NCBI GenBank assembly: GCA_964542165.1 | Contig: CAZITQ010000004.1 | Coordinates: forward strand, 38,896 to 102,895 | Source of the DNA: CAYTBN01 sp964542165 | Lineage (GTDB): Bacteria > Myxococcota_A > UBA796 > UBA9615 > CAYRNR01 | DNA: 64,000 bases | Reading direction: 5' to 3' | Shown: piece by piece, positions 34,262 to 42,620 of the stretch | Layout: each line of letters begins with the position of its first letter | Numbering within the stretch: the first letter of the stretch is position 1 | The notes under the pieces: model-generated | Databases searched by the model: none | Told to the model about the DNA's origin: nothing | Seen by the model: the letters and a program-made list of their open reading frames with translations, nothing else | Made by a program: the position numbers and the translations under genes

Positions 34262-35847
34262 TCGAGCTGCTGACCGCCGACGAGATGGCAGCCCTGGACC
34301 GCCGGACCATCGACGAGCTGGGCGTCCCGGGCATGGTGTTGATGGAGAACGCCGCGGACGGGTGCGCCCGCGCGATCGCCGAGCGCTGGCCCGACGAGCT
34401 GGCCGACGGGCTGATCGTGCTCGCGGGGCCCGGTAACAATGGCGGCGACGGTCACGTCATCGCCCGCAAGCTGGCCAACCGTGGCGTCGCCGTCCAGGTG
34501 TGGCTGCTGTGCGACCCGGACAAGGTGTCCGGTGACGCCAGGACCAACCTGGACCTGCTGGCCCACTACGGCGTCCCCGTGCGGGTGATGGCGGACGACG
34601 CGACCCTGGCGGCTGCCTCACCGGAGCTGTCCCGGGCCGGCGTCGTGGTGGACGCCCTGTTCGGGACCGGCCTGCAGCGGGAGCTGGGGGGCCGCTTCGC
34701 GTCGGCCGTGGAGGCCATGGGCGCCTCGGGGCGTCCGATCATGGCCGTGGACGTCCCCAGCGGAATCGAGGCCACGTCCGGTGCCGTGCTGGGGACCGCC
34801 GTCAGGGCGGACCTGACGGTGACCTTCTGCCGGCCCAAGCGGGGACACTTCCTGCACCCGGGTGCGGACCTTCGCGGGGCGCTGGAGGTGGTCGACATCG
34901 GGATCCCCGAGGCCGCGGTGGCCGAGTCGACGCCCGGTGCGTACCTCCTGGACGCCTCGGTACTGGCTCCACTGGTCGCTCCCCGGGACCGACGCTCCCA
35001 CAAGGGAACCTACGGCCACGTTCTGCTGCTGGCAGGCAGCGCCGCCATGCCCGGCGCAGCGGTGCTGGCCGCCAACGCCGCCCTGGCCTGCGGAGCTGGC
35101 CTGGTCACCCTGGTCGTGCCCGAAGGAGTCCCCCCCCTGCTCCGTGGACTGGTCCCCGAGGTCATCGTCCGGACCCTCCCCGCCTCGGAAGGAGAGTTCG
35201 CGTCGGAGGCCCGGGACGGGCTGGGGCCGCTGCTGGTGGGCAAGACGGGCGCCGGCATCGGCCCGGGGGTGGGTCGCTCCCGCGGCACGGTCGAGCTGGT
35301 CCGCCACATGGTCCGGAATCTGCCCCTCCCCGCGGTGATCGACGCCGACGGGATCCGCGCCCTGGAGGGGTACGGCCCCCTGGACGCGGCCGAACAGACC
35401 CGCCTGCTGACCCCCCACCCCGGGGAGCTCGCGGGCCTGCTGGGCAGGTCCACGGCGGAGGTGGAGGGAGACCGCCCCGGGGCCGTGCGGGAGGCCGCCG
35501 GGCGGCTGGGAGCCACGGTCCTGCTCAAGGGCGCGTCGACCCTGATCGCCTCGCCGGACGGGGCCCTGTGGGTCAACCCCACCGGCAACCCCGGGATGGC
35601 CTCCGCGGGGACCGGGGACGTCCTCACCGGTCTGCTCGCCTCCCTGCTCTCCCAGCGAACCCTGCCCTCCGGGGATCCCGCGGTCGCAGCCGCCTGTGGC
35701 GCCTACCTCCACGGTGCTGCCGGTGACCGGGCGGCGGCCCGGGTGGGGGAGGTTTCGCTCCTGGCCAGTGACATCACCCGGGCCGTGCCCGAGGTCCTGT
35801 CGACCGCCCGTGGGGGCGAGGAACTGGAGTCCTTCCGTTGGCGCTGA
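34258..35847 (+). CDS. nnr: Bifunctional NAD(P)HX epimerase / dehydratase
   Basis: A 529-residue YjeF-type fusion. The N-terminal epimerase domain (about 1-215) has MVLMENAADG and GPGNNGGDGHVIAR; the C-terminal ADP/ATP-dependent dehydratase domain (about 235-520) has HKGTYGHVLLLAGS, LLTPHPGELAGLLG and the nucleotide-binding NPTGNPGMASAGTGDVLTG. It repairs hydrated NADH and NADPH. GTG 34258 overlaps acpS; the end overlaps tsaE by 10 bases. Two-domain fusion is the normal state in proteobacteria. Confidence 0.96.
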   Translation: MIELLTADEMAALDRRTIDELGVPGMVLMENAADGCARAIAERWPDELADGLIVLAGPGNNGGDGHVIARKLANRGVAVQVWLLCDPDKVSGDARTNLDLLAHYGVPVRVMADDATLAAASPELSRAGVVVDALFGTGLQRELGGRFASAVEAMGASGRPIMAVDVPSGIEATSGAVLGTAVRADLTVTFCRPKRGHFLHPGADLRGALEVVDIGIPEAAVAESTPGAYLLDASVLAPLVAPRDRRSHKGTYGHVLLLAGSAAMPGAAVLAANAALACGAGLVTLVVPEGVPPLLRGLVPEVIVRTLPASEGEFASEARDGLGPLLVGKTGAGIGPGVGRSRGTVELVRHMVRNLPLPAVIDADGIRALEGYGPLDAAEQTRLLTPHPGELAGLLGRSTAEVEGDRPGAVREAAGRLGATVLLKGASTLIASPDGALWVNPTGNPGMASAGTGDVLTGLLASLLSQRTLPSGDPAVAAACGAYLHGAAGDRAAARVGEVSLLASDITRAVPEVLSTARGGEELESFRWR

Positions 35848-36329
35848 GTCTTGCCCTGGCCGACGAAGAGGCCACCCTCGGGTTGGGCCGTACGGTGGGC
35901 ATCCACGCCCCCCAAGGCCTCGTGGTGCGGCTGGATGGCCCGCTCGGTGCGGGGAAGACCACCTTCGTGCAGGGGTTGGCCCAGGGACTGGAGGTTCCGG
36001 CGAATTCCCAGGTCCGCAGCCCTTCCTTCGCCCTGATGCGAATCCACGAGGGGGGACGACTTCCCCTGGTCCACGTGGACTTCTACCGGCTCACCGAACC
36101 GGACGAGCTGCAGGAGCTCGGACTGGAGGAGTGGCTGGGGGACCGCGCCGTCGTGGCGGTGGAGTGGTCGGGGAGGTTCCCCGACGCGTTGCCCACGGAC
36201 GGGCTGCAGGTCGACCTGGACTACGGCCTGCGCGGGGAGGGGCGGACGGCCTCTCTCTCCTGGCCCGCGCAGCTCGAGCCCGATCCCTGGATCGCGGCGT
36301 TGGGCGGGGGGGAGGGCGAAGGTGACTGA
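35838..36329 (+). CDS. tsaE: tRNA threonylcarbamoyladenosine ATPase TsaE
   Basis: A 163-residue P-loop protein with Walker A DGPLGAGKTTFVQG (about residue 33), SPSFALMRIHEG as the switch region and LVHVDFYRL (Walker-B-like, about 78) plus EWSGRFPDALP. It drives the TsaBD complex that makes t6A37 in ANN-decoding tRNAs. TTG 35838 is the start and overlaps nnr. The next enzyme for a t6A derivative, MtaB, is encoded just downstream (37023), so two consecutive steps at A37 are nearly adjacent here. Confidence 0.95.
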   Translation: MALSLALADEEATLGLGRTVGIHAPQGLVVRLDGPLGAGKTTFVQGLAQGLEVPANSQVRSPSFALMRIHEGGRLPLVHVDFYRLTEPDELQELGLEEWLGDRAVVAVEWSGRFPDALPTDGLQVDLDYGLRGEGRTASLSWPAQLEPDPWIAALGGGEGEGD

Positions 36330-36954
36330 GGATCAGAGGGGGGCCGGCAGGTCCCGGGCCGCACGGCGGTCACATCACCGCCACAGGAGCGGGAGGCGAC
36401 GCTCGCTGGTCGCGGTCGCGGCGGCGGCCGCCGCCCTCGCGCTGGTCGGGCTGCTGGTCCACGGGCTGGAGCGGCTCTCCGATCGGGCCGCGACCGCAGG
36501 CGCCCGGCCGGCGGGTCCCACCGTGATCCTGGAAGGCGAGGTGGACGAGCCAGGCCCCCACCCCCTGGCGGACGGGGCGACCCTGTGTGAGCTGTGGTCC
36601 GCGGCGGGTGGGGACGTCGACGTGGAACCGGGGGAGTGCGACCGCCCCGCGCGGACCGCCACCCGGTTCCGCCTGGAGAAGGGGCGCTTCGTGGTGCTGG
36701 ACCTGACACCCGAGGAGCGCTTCGCCGTGGGTCTGCGGTTGGACCTGAACCAGGCCACGGAGGCGGATCTGCGGGCCGTCCCCGGACTCTCGGAGGTGCT
36801 CTCCGGTCGGGTCGTCGAGGAGCGGACGCGAGGTCCCTACTGCACCGTCGACGACCTCTCCCGGGCGCGGGGAATCGGGGCCCGGAAGGTCGAGTGGCTC
36901 CGCCCCTTCCTCGAGGTCGTCGGTACCCCGGAGGGGTGCGACATCGACCGCTGA
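36322..36954 (+). CDS. Membrane-anchored helix-hairpin-helix protein (ComEA-like)
   Basis: A 210-residue protein starting at GTG 36322 (8-base overlap with tsaE). A very basic N terminus (RSRAARRSHHRHRSGRRRS) precedes one transmembrane helix (about 31-50), giving an inside-basic topology. Residues about 66-125 form a SLBB-like strand region (VILEGEVDEPGPHPLADGATLCELWSAAGG). The end is a double helix-hairpin-helix of the ComEA type: DLNQATEADLRAVPGLSEVLSGRVVEERT and TVDDLSRARGIGARKVEWLRPFL. ComEA binds DNA in natural transformation, but many relatives have unknown roles; no other competence gene is in the window. Confidence 0.82.
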   Translation: MTEDQRGAGRSRAARRSHHRHRSGRRRSLVAVAAAAAALALVGLLVHGLERLSDRAATAGARPAGPTVILEGEVDEPGPHPLADGATLCELWSAAGGDVDVEPGECDRPARTATRFRLEKGRFVVLDLTPEERFAVGLRLDLNQATEADLRAVPGLSEVLSGRVVEERTRGPYCTVDDLSRARGIGARKVEWLRPFLEVVGTPEGCDIDR

Positions 36955-36987
36955 GCGAGGCTGGCGACCCGCGGGCCGTCGCCGCTG

Positions 36988-37016
36988 TTGACAGCTCCTG
37001 TGACCGCGCCTACCTT
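36988..37016 (+). promoter_or_regulatory. Strong promoter for mtaB, leaderless type
   Basis: TTGACA (36988-36993, perfect -35), 17 bases, TACCTT (37011-37016). The mtaB ATG starts 6 bases after the -10, so transcription probably begins at the start codon itself. No Shine-Dalgarno sequence is present or possible. Confidence 0.7.
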
Positions 37017-37022
37017 GCGCCG

Positions 37023-38363
37023 ATGTTCCGGATCGCCCTACACAGCCTCGGCTGCCGCACCAACCAGGTGGAGACCGAAGCGCTCCGCACCGAGCTCGAG
37101 GGGGCAGGGGAGAACCTGCACTTCGTGTCCTGGTCCGAGGTCGCCGACGTGTACGTGCTCAACAGCTGTACCGTGACCGCCCGGGCCGATCGGCAGGCCC
37201 GTCAGCGAATCCACCGGGCCCACAGGCTCGCGCCCGACGCACCCATCGTGGTCGCCGGCTGCTACGCCGAGTCGAACGCCGGTGTCGTGGCGGGGCTCTC
37301 CGGGGTCGCCGCGGTGGTGGGGCCCGGCCGAAGGGCGCAGCTCGCGTCCGTGGTCCGGGCCTCCCTCCAGGGGAGGCTGGAGCCGGAAACGGTCCACACG
37401 GGCGGATTCGAGGGCCTGCGCGAACTCCCCGGCCACCGGGTGACGGATTTCGCGAGGAGGACGCGGGCGCCGATCAAGGTCCAGGAGGGATGCGACCACC
37501 GCTGTTCCTACTGCATCGTGCCCTCGGTCCGGGGTGCGTCCAGGAGCCTGCCCATCGACGTCGCAGTCGAGGACGCCCGCCGGCTGGCCAGCGCGGGACA
37601 CCCGGAGATCGTGATCGCCGGAACCCACATCGGGCGCTGGGGACGCGACCTGGAGCCCGCATCGCGGCTGGTGGATCTCCTGCGGTCCCTGCTGGCGCGG
37701 GTCGATGGCCCCCGTTTCCGTCTCAGCTCCCTGGATCCCCACGAGGTGGACGACGGCCTCCTGGAGATGCTGCGCGACGAACCCCGCCTCTGCCGGCACC
37801 TGCACCTGACCCTCCAGCACTGCGACCCCGGAGTCCTGGTGCAGATGGGCCGGCGGGCACCCCGGGATGGCTTCGGAGAGACCCTCGCGCGGATCCGCGG
37901 CGGCGTTCCCCGGATCGGGCTGGGTGCCGACGTCATCGCCGGATTTCCCGGGGAATCCCGGGACACCTTCGACGCCATGCTCCGGATCCTCGGGGACGCG
38001 CCGCTGACCTACCTCCATGCCTTCGGGTACAGTCCCCGCCCTGGCACCCCCGCCGCCGGATTCGATGGCCAGGTCGCCAGGGACGAACGCAGGTCACGGG
38101 TTGCGGCGCTACGGTCGCTATCCGAGGACCAGCTGGCCCCCGCGTTCGCCCGGGAGCTCGTCGGTCAGCGGGTGGAGGTGGCCGTGGAACGGGAGGGCGA
38201 CGGGGGGGGAATGCGGGGGACGTCGTCGGAGTTCGTGACCGTGCAATTGCCCGAGGTTCCCGAGCAGCGGAGGGGCGAGCTCGTCTCCGCGCGGGTGGTG
38301 GACACGTGCGGAACCGCTGCGATCGCGACCTGCGCGGCGGGTGGCGAAGGATCTCGGTGTTAG
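37023..38363 (+). CDS. mtaB: tRNA (t6A37) methylthiotransferase
   Basis: A 446-residue radical SAM methylthiotransferase. The N-terminal UPF0004 domain has its three cluster cysteines in SLGCRTNQVE, LNSCTVTARAD and VAGCYAES. The radical SAM motif is EGCDHRCSYCIVPSVRG (C-x3-C-x2-C, about residue 158). A short TRAM-like end (GQRVEVAVERE...VTVQLPEVPEQ) closes it. NSCTVT fits MtaB rather than MiaB. It turns t6A37 into ms2t6A37 in Lys tRNA. A long upstream open frame is ignored because the family start and a strong promoter are here. Confidence 0.94.
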   Translation: MFRIALHSLGCRTNQVETEALRTELEGAGENLHFVSWSEVADVYVLNSCTVTARADRQARQRIHRAHRLAPDAPIVVAGCYAESNAGVVAGLSGVAAVVGPGRRAQLASVVRASLQGRLEPETVHTGGFEGLRELPGHRVTDFARRTRAPIKVQEGCDHRCSYCIVPSVRGASRSLPIDVAVEDARRLASAGHPEIVIAGTHIGRWGRDLEPASRLVDLLRSLLARVDGPRFRLSSLDPHEVDDGLLEMLRDEPRLCRHLHLTLQHCDPGVLVQMGRRAPRDGFGETLARIRGGVPRIGLGADVIAGFPGESRDTFDAMLRILGDAPLTYLHAFGYSPRPGTPAAGFDGQVARDERRSRVAALRSLSEDQLAPAFARELVGQRVEVAVEREGDGGGMRGTSSEFVTVQLPEVPEQRRGELVSARVVDTCGTAAIATCAAGGEGSRC

Positions 38364-38373
38364 GATGCGTGCC

Positions 38374-39090
38374 ATGGACAGACGGGCCCAGCTGGACGAA
38401 CTCGTGGAGCGAATCGGCTACACGTTCTCCGATCCTGCCCTCCTGGAGACGGCCCTCACCCATCGAAGCTTCGCCAACGAGCAGCGGGGCGCACCGGTGG
38501 AGGACAACGAGCGATTGGAGTTTCTCGGGGACGCGGTGCTGGATTTCTACGTGTCCGAGCAACTCGTGCGTCGCCTACCCGACTGGACCGAGGGAGACCT
38601 GAGCCAGGGGAGGGCGGCGCTGGTCAACGAGCTGGCCCTGGCCTCGCTGGCCCGCGAGCTGGGTCTTGGCGCCCTGCTGCGGCTGGGCCGGGGGGAGGAG
38701 AAGACCGGCGGCCGCGAGAAGGACTCGCTGCTGTGCGACGCCCTGGAGGCCCTGGTGGGTGCCCTCTTGCTGGACGGGGGCATCGAGACCTGTCAAGCGA
38801 TGCTCTCGCGCACCATGGGCACGTCGATCACCGCGCTGAACCGCCGCGTCCCCACGGCCGCGGATCCGAAGACCGAGCTGCAGGAGTGGCTCGCCGCCCG
38901 GACCCAGTCCCCGCCCACCTACCGCGTCCTGTCCCAGATCGGACCGGCCCATCGCCGCACCTTCACCGTCGGTGTCCTGCGGGACGCCCGGATCCTCGCG
39001 GTGGGCTCGGGGCCGAGCAAGAAGACCGCGGAGCGACGGTCCGCCGGCGCCGCGCTGGCCTCCCTGCGCCGGGAAGAGTCGGGGCGGTGA
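38374..39090 (+). CDS. rnc: Ribonuclease III
   Basis: A 238-residue enzyme. The RNase III signature is NERLEFLGDAVLDFYVSEQL (about 44-63), with the second acidic cluster in LLCDALEALVGALLLDGG (about 115). A dsRNA-binding domain follows (DPKTELQEWLAARTQ...GSGPSKKTAERRSAGAALASL). It cuts double-stranded RNA in rRNA and mRNA processing. ATG 38374 is chosen over ATG 38365 and GTG 38341; TAGGAT at 38361-38366 is either a weak ribosome-binding site or a -10 element placed 7 bases ahead. The stop overlaps the radical SAM gene (GTGA). Confidence 0.95.
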   Translation: MDRRAQLDELVERIGYTFSDPALLETALTHRSFANEQRGAPVEDNERLEFLGDAVLDFYVSEQLVRRLPDWTEGDLSQGRAALVNELALASLARELGLGALLRLGRGEEKTGGREKDSLLCDALEALVGALLLDGGIETCQAMLSRTMGTSITALNRRVPTAADPKTELQEWLAARTQSPPTYRVLSQIGPAHRRTFTVGVLRDARILAVGSGPSKKTAERRSAGAALASLRREESGR

Positions 39091-40163
39091 CGATCCCCGC
39101 GGTCCCAGACCGCTCCGAGGCGCCCGGCCCCGAGGTCGTCAAGCCGCGGATCGTGCCCGTGCTGCTGCCCCACGGCATCTGCGGCGCCGCCTGCCCCCTC
39201 TGCCCACCTGTGGTCGACACCGAGGCCGTCGAGGCCCTGATGCCGGACTCCAGTGACGTGCGGCGCGCGATGCAACGCTACACCGCCGGCGGAACCGGTG
39301 ACGGCAGCGGCCGGACGCTGCTGGCCTTCTACGGAGCTCCCCTCGCCGCCCAACCCCACCCGGTCCGCACCCGTCTCCTGGACGCGGGGGAGCGGGAATT
39401 CCGCTCGTCTCGCATCGACGGCATCCGCCTGGTCTGCGATCTCCCGCGTATGCTGCGGGCCCCCCTGGGGGAGTGGCGGATGCGCGGCGTGCGCTCCGTG
39501 GAGATCCCCCTGCTGTCGATGCACCGGGACGTGCTACGGCCCTGGGGCAGCGTGGACTCCCCGGCGCTGGTGGGACGAGCGCTTCAGAAGGCGCGCTGGC
39601 TCGGGATCGAGGTGGGGCTGCAGATCATGCCCGGGCTCCCCGGCGACACCCACGAGCGGTCGGTGGACACGGCGCGCGCCGTCGCGAAGATGTCCCCCTC
39701 GTTCGTCCGCATCCTACCCGCGCTGGCGCTGGAGGGGACGCGCCTGGAACGCTGGTGGCGAGAACGCGACTGGACGCCCATGTCCCTGGGCCAGGCCGTG
39801 GAGACCTGCGCCGAGATGGTCCGGGTGTTCCGCGACCGGGGGATCCCGGTCGCCCGGGTGGGCCTGCAGCCCGAGTTCGACCTGCTCCGCGGCCCACGGG
39901 CACTGGACGGTCCCTATCACCCCTCCCTGCGACACCTGGTGGAGTCGGCGCTCTTCCGCCGCCTCGCCCTCGACCAGGCCCGCGCGAGGCCCTTCGAGCA
40001 GGTATTGACGCTGCGCTTCCACCCGGCGGACGAGTCGCTCCTGCGCGGGCCGGAGAACCGCACCCTCGCGGAGCTCCGGCGCAGGTTTAAGTTCCGCCGA
40101 ATCGACCTGCAGGCCGACGCCGGGATCCCCCGGGGTACGCTGGCGCCGGAGAGCGATCCATGA
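39087..40163 (+). CDS. Radical SAM protein, Elp3-like
   Basis: A 358-residue protein with the cluster motif HGICGAACPLCPP (C-x3-C-x2-C, about residues 29-36), unusually close to the N terminus. VEIPLLSMHRDVLRPWGS and LGIEVGLQIMPGLPGDTHERSVDTARAV resemble the barrel of Elp3/HemN-type radical SAM proteins, and the latter contains the conserved G-L-P-G-D. No acetyltransferase domain is present, so it is not a full Elp3. It lies between rnc and era with GTGA and ATGA overlaps, which points to an RNA-related job; similar genes occupy this slot in other bacteria. Substrate unknown. Confidence 0.85.
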   Translation: MTIPAVPDRSEAPGPEVVKPRIVPVLLPHGICGAACPLCPPVVDTEAVEALMPDSSDVRRAMQRYTAGGTGDGSGRTLLAFYGAPLAAQPHPVRTRLLDAGEREFRSSRIDGIRLVCDLPRMLRAPLGEWRMRGVRSVEIPLLSMHRDVLRPWGSVDSPALVGRALQKARWLGIEVGLQIMPGLPGDTHERSVDTARAVAKMSPSFVRILPALALEGTRLERWWRERDWTPMSLGQAVETCAEMVRVFRDRGIPVARVGLQPEFDLLRGPRALDGPYHPSLRHLVESALFRRLALDQARARPFEQVLTLRFHPADESLLRGPENRTLAELRRRFKFRRIDLQADAGIPRGTLAPESDP

Positions 40164-41068
40164 GCACCCAACGCCGATGTGGAATCGTGGCCCTGATCGG
40201 CCGCCCCAACGTGGGAAAATCCACGCTGTTGAACCAGTTGCTGGGCATGAAGCTCAGCATCGTGAGCCCCCGGCCGCAGACCACCCGCAACCGGATCATG
40301 GGCGTGGTCAACCGCGAGGGCCTGCAGGCGGCCTTCGTGGACACGCCGGGGCTGTGGCAGGGATCGGAGCAGCGTGCTCTGCAACGGAGGATGCTCGAGG
40401 AGGTCCGGGGGGCGCTGGCCGACGTGGACCTGACCGTGGTCCTGGTGGATCCCCAGCGGGAACCCGACCCCGCGCGCAACGAGGCCCTGCTGGAGGTGGT
40501 CGCAGGCAGCCCCGCGGTGCTGGTCCTCAACAAGATCGACCTGGTGGATCGACGGGAGCAGCTGCTCCCGGTGATGGAGGCCTACGACGCCACGGGCGCG
40601 TTCGGCGCCGTGGTGCCCATCTGCGCCCGTACCGGGGAGAATGTCGACGGGCTGATGGAGGAGGTGGCTCAGCGGCTGCCGGAGGGGGATCCGCTCTTCC
40701 CCGAGGACATGGTCACCGACAGCAGCGAGCGTTTTCTCTGCGCCGAGATCGTTCGCGAGAAGGTGTTCCGGCTCACGGGGCAGGAGGTGCCCTACGCCGC
40801 GGCCGTCGAGGTGGACGCCTTCGAGGAGGAGGATCGGGAGCGGCTGGTCCGGATCTACGCGCGGGTGTCGGTGGAGAAGGAGAGCCAGCGCCGGATCCTG
40901 ATCGGCAAGGGTGGGACGAAGATTCGCGCCATCGGCACGGCGGCCCGTCGGGACATCGAACGCCTGCTGGGGACCCATGTCTACCTGGACCTGCACGTCA
41001 GCGTCGCGCGGGACTGGTCGCGAAAGCCCGGGGCCGTGCAACGGCTGGGTCACTTCGAGACGGAGTAG
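40160..41068 (+). CDS. era: GTPase Era
   Basis: A 302-residue GTPase. G1 is GRPNVGKST (about 14), G3 is DTPG, G4 is NKID (about 123), and the C-terminal KH domain carries RRILIGKGGTKIRAIG (about 237). It binds the 3' end of 16S rRNA and helps assemble the small subunit. rnc-x-era is a common arrangement. The C-terminal KH end (VARDWSRKPGAVQRLG) is complete. ATG 40160 overlaps the radical SAM stop. Confidence 0.97.
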   Translation: MSTQRRCGIVALIGRPNVGKSTLLNQLLGMKLSIVSPRPQTTRNRIMGVVNREGLQAAFVDTPGLWQGSEQRALQRRMLEEVRGALADVDLTVVLVDPQREPDPARNEALLEVVAGSPAVLVLNKIDLVDRREQLLPVMEAYDATGAFGAVVPICARTGENVDGLMEEVAQRLPEGDPLFPEDMVTDSSERFLCAEIVREKVFRLTGQEVPYAAAVEVDAFEEEDRERLVRIYARVSVEKESQRRILIGKGGTKIRAIGTAARRDIERLLGTHVYLDLHVSVARDWSRKPGAVQRLGHFETE

Positions 41069-41077
41069 GAGAGCGCC

Positions 41078-42571
41078 GTGAAGCCGGTCGTGGCCATCGT
41101 GGGCCGCCCCAACGTGGGCAAGTCGAGCCTGTTCAACCGGATCCTCGGTCGAACCAAGGCCCTGGTCCAGGACATCCCGGGGGTGACCCGGGACCGAAAC
41201 TACGCAGTGGCGGAGTACGGCGACCAGTCCTACATCCTGGTGGACACGGGGGGCTTCGCGCCCGCCGGGGGGGCGCCGGCGGCGCCCACGGCCCTCGCCG
41301 GCGTGGGGCGGTGGGCGGCGGCCGCCGCCGTCGAGGAGGCCGACGTGATCGTCGTCCTCCTGGATGGGCAGGAGGGGATGAATCCCGCCGACGCCGAGCT
41401 CGTGGAGCGGGTTCGTCGTTCCCACAAGCCGACCGTGTTCGCGATCAACAAGATCGATCATCCGCGCCACGTGGAACGGACCTACGAGTTCTACGAGCTG
41501 GGCATCGAGGACGCGATTCCGGTGTCGGCCGCCCACGGTCTGGGAGTCCACGAGCTGATGGAGGCCGTCGTCGATCACCTCCCGGAGACCGCCGCGGACC
41601 CGGACGTCCCCCAACCCTGGGCCGGGGAGGGGAAGCGGCGGCGACACCGGCGGCGGCGGAGGGATTCGGGCAAGCTGGGGGACGGCATGGCCGGCGAACC
41701 CACCACCGGCCCCCCGGGCTGGCGGGAGGACGCCCCGGGCGAGCCGCAAGGGGAGGGGACCGGGGGAGGGGAGGGGGACCCCGACGCCCACTTCACCCTG
41801 CGCGTCGCGGTACTCGGCCGCCCCAACGTGGGGAAGTCGACGCTGGTCAATCGCCTGCTCGGGTACGAGCGCTGCCTGGTGTCCGACGTGGCCGGCACCA
41901 CCCGCGACTCCACCGACACCTTCGTCGAGCTGGAGGACATGCCCCTGATCCTGATCGACACCGCGGGCATCCGACGCCGGGCTCGGGTCTCGGAGCGGGT
42001 GGAGCGGATGACCGTCCGCAGGGCGCTGAAGATGGTCGAGGCGGCCCACGTGGTTCTGCTGATGGTGGACGCCAACGAGGGGGTCACCGACCAGGAAGCC
42101 CGGCTGGGAGAACTGGCACGGGACCGGGGCCGCGCCCTGGTGCTGCTGGCCAACAAGTGGGACCTCAATCGCGGCACGCTGCGGGAGTTCCGAGACCAGG
42201 TCACCCGCAAGCTGCCCCATCTGTCGTTCGCGCCGGTGCTTCCGGTATCGGCCCTCAACGGTCACGGGCTGGACCGCCTGGCGCCCACCCTGCGCTCGGT
42301 GGCCGAGGCCCACCGCCTGCGGGTGGAGACCTCCCAGCTCAACCGGTGGCTCCAGGCCTGCCTGGACGATCTCGCCCCACCACTGCACCACCACCACCAG
42401 GTTCGGCTGTACTACGCGACCCAGGCCGGTATCCGTCCGCCGCGGGTCGTGATCTTCAGCAACACACCCGACGCCGTGCCCGAAGCCTACGAGCGCTTCC
42501 TGGTCAAGCGACTGCGAGCCAGTTTTCCCCTGGAGGGGACTCCCGTGCTGATCCACTTCCGCAAGCGTTGA
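41078..42571 (+). CDS. der: GTPase Der with long inter-domain linker
   Basis: A 497-residue double GTPase. Domain 1 has GRPNVGKSS, DTGG and NKID; domain 2 has GRPNVGKST (about 248), DTAG and NKWD; the C-terminal KH-like domain ends in TPVLIHFRKR. Der acts in 50S assembly. The length exceeds the usual 440 or so because of an insertion of about 70 residues (about 169-238) between the GTPase domains, first very basic (KRRRHRRRRRDSGK) then Gly/Glu/Pro-rich. GTG 41078 is preceded by TAGGAGAG. der-yfgM-like-bamB order follows the enterobacterial neighbours. Confidence 0.96.
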   Translation: MKPVVAIVGRPNVGKSSLFNRILGRTKALVQDIPGVTRDRNYAVAEYGDQSYILVDTGGFAPAGGAPAAPTALAGVGRWAAAAAVEEADVIVVLLDGQEGMNPADAELVERVRRSHKPTVFAINKIDHPRHVERTYEFYELGIEDAIPVSAAHGLGVHELMEAVVDHLPETAADPDVPQPWAGEGKRRRHRRRRRDSGKLGDGMAGEPTTGPPGWREDAPGEPQGEGTGGGEGDPDAHFTLRVAVLGRPNVGKSTLVNRLLGYERCLVSDVAGTTRDSTDTFVELEDMPLILIDTAGIRRRARVSERVERMTVRRALKMVEAAHVVLLMVDANEGVTDQEARLGELARDRGRALVLLANKWDLNRGTLREFRDQVTRKLPHLSFAPVLPVSALNGHGLDRLAPTLRSVAEAHRLRVETSQLNRWLQACLDDLAPPLHHHHQVRLYYATQAGIRPPRVVIFSNTPDAVPEAYERFLVKRLRASFPLEGTPVLIHFRKR

Positions 42572-42596
42572 CCTGACCCGCGGCGGCGGATATAAA
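42568..42596 (+). promoter_or_regulatory. Promoter for the YfgM-like/bamB pair
   Basis: TTGACC (42568-42573), 17 bases, TATAAA (42591-42596); overlaps the der stop codon. The next gene's ATG is 25 bases downstream and has CGGAG as a ribosome-binding site, so this promoter produces a short ordinary leader. Confidence 0.7.
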
Positions 42597-42620
42597 CGCT
42601 GCGTTTTCCCCGGAGTTGCA

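Noticed and set aside
39087..40163. Elongator protein Elp3
   Set aside because: It is too short and has no acetyltransferase domain; only the radical SAM part is similar.
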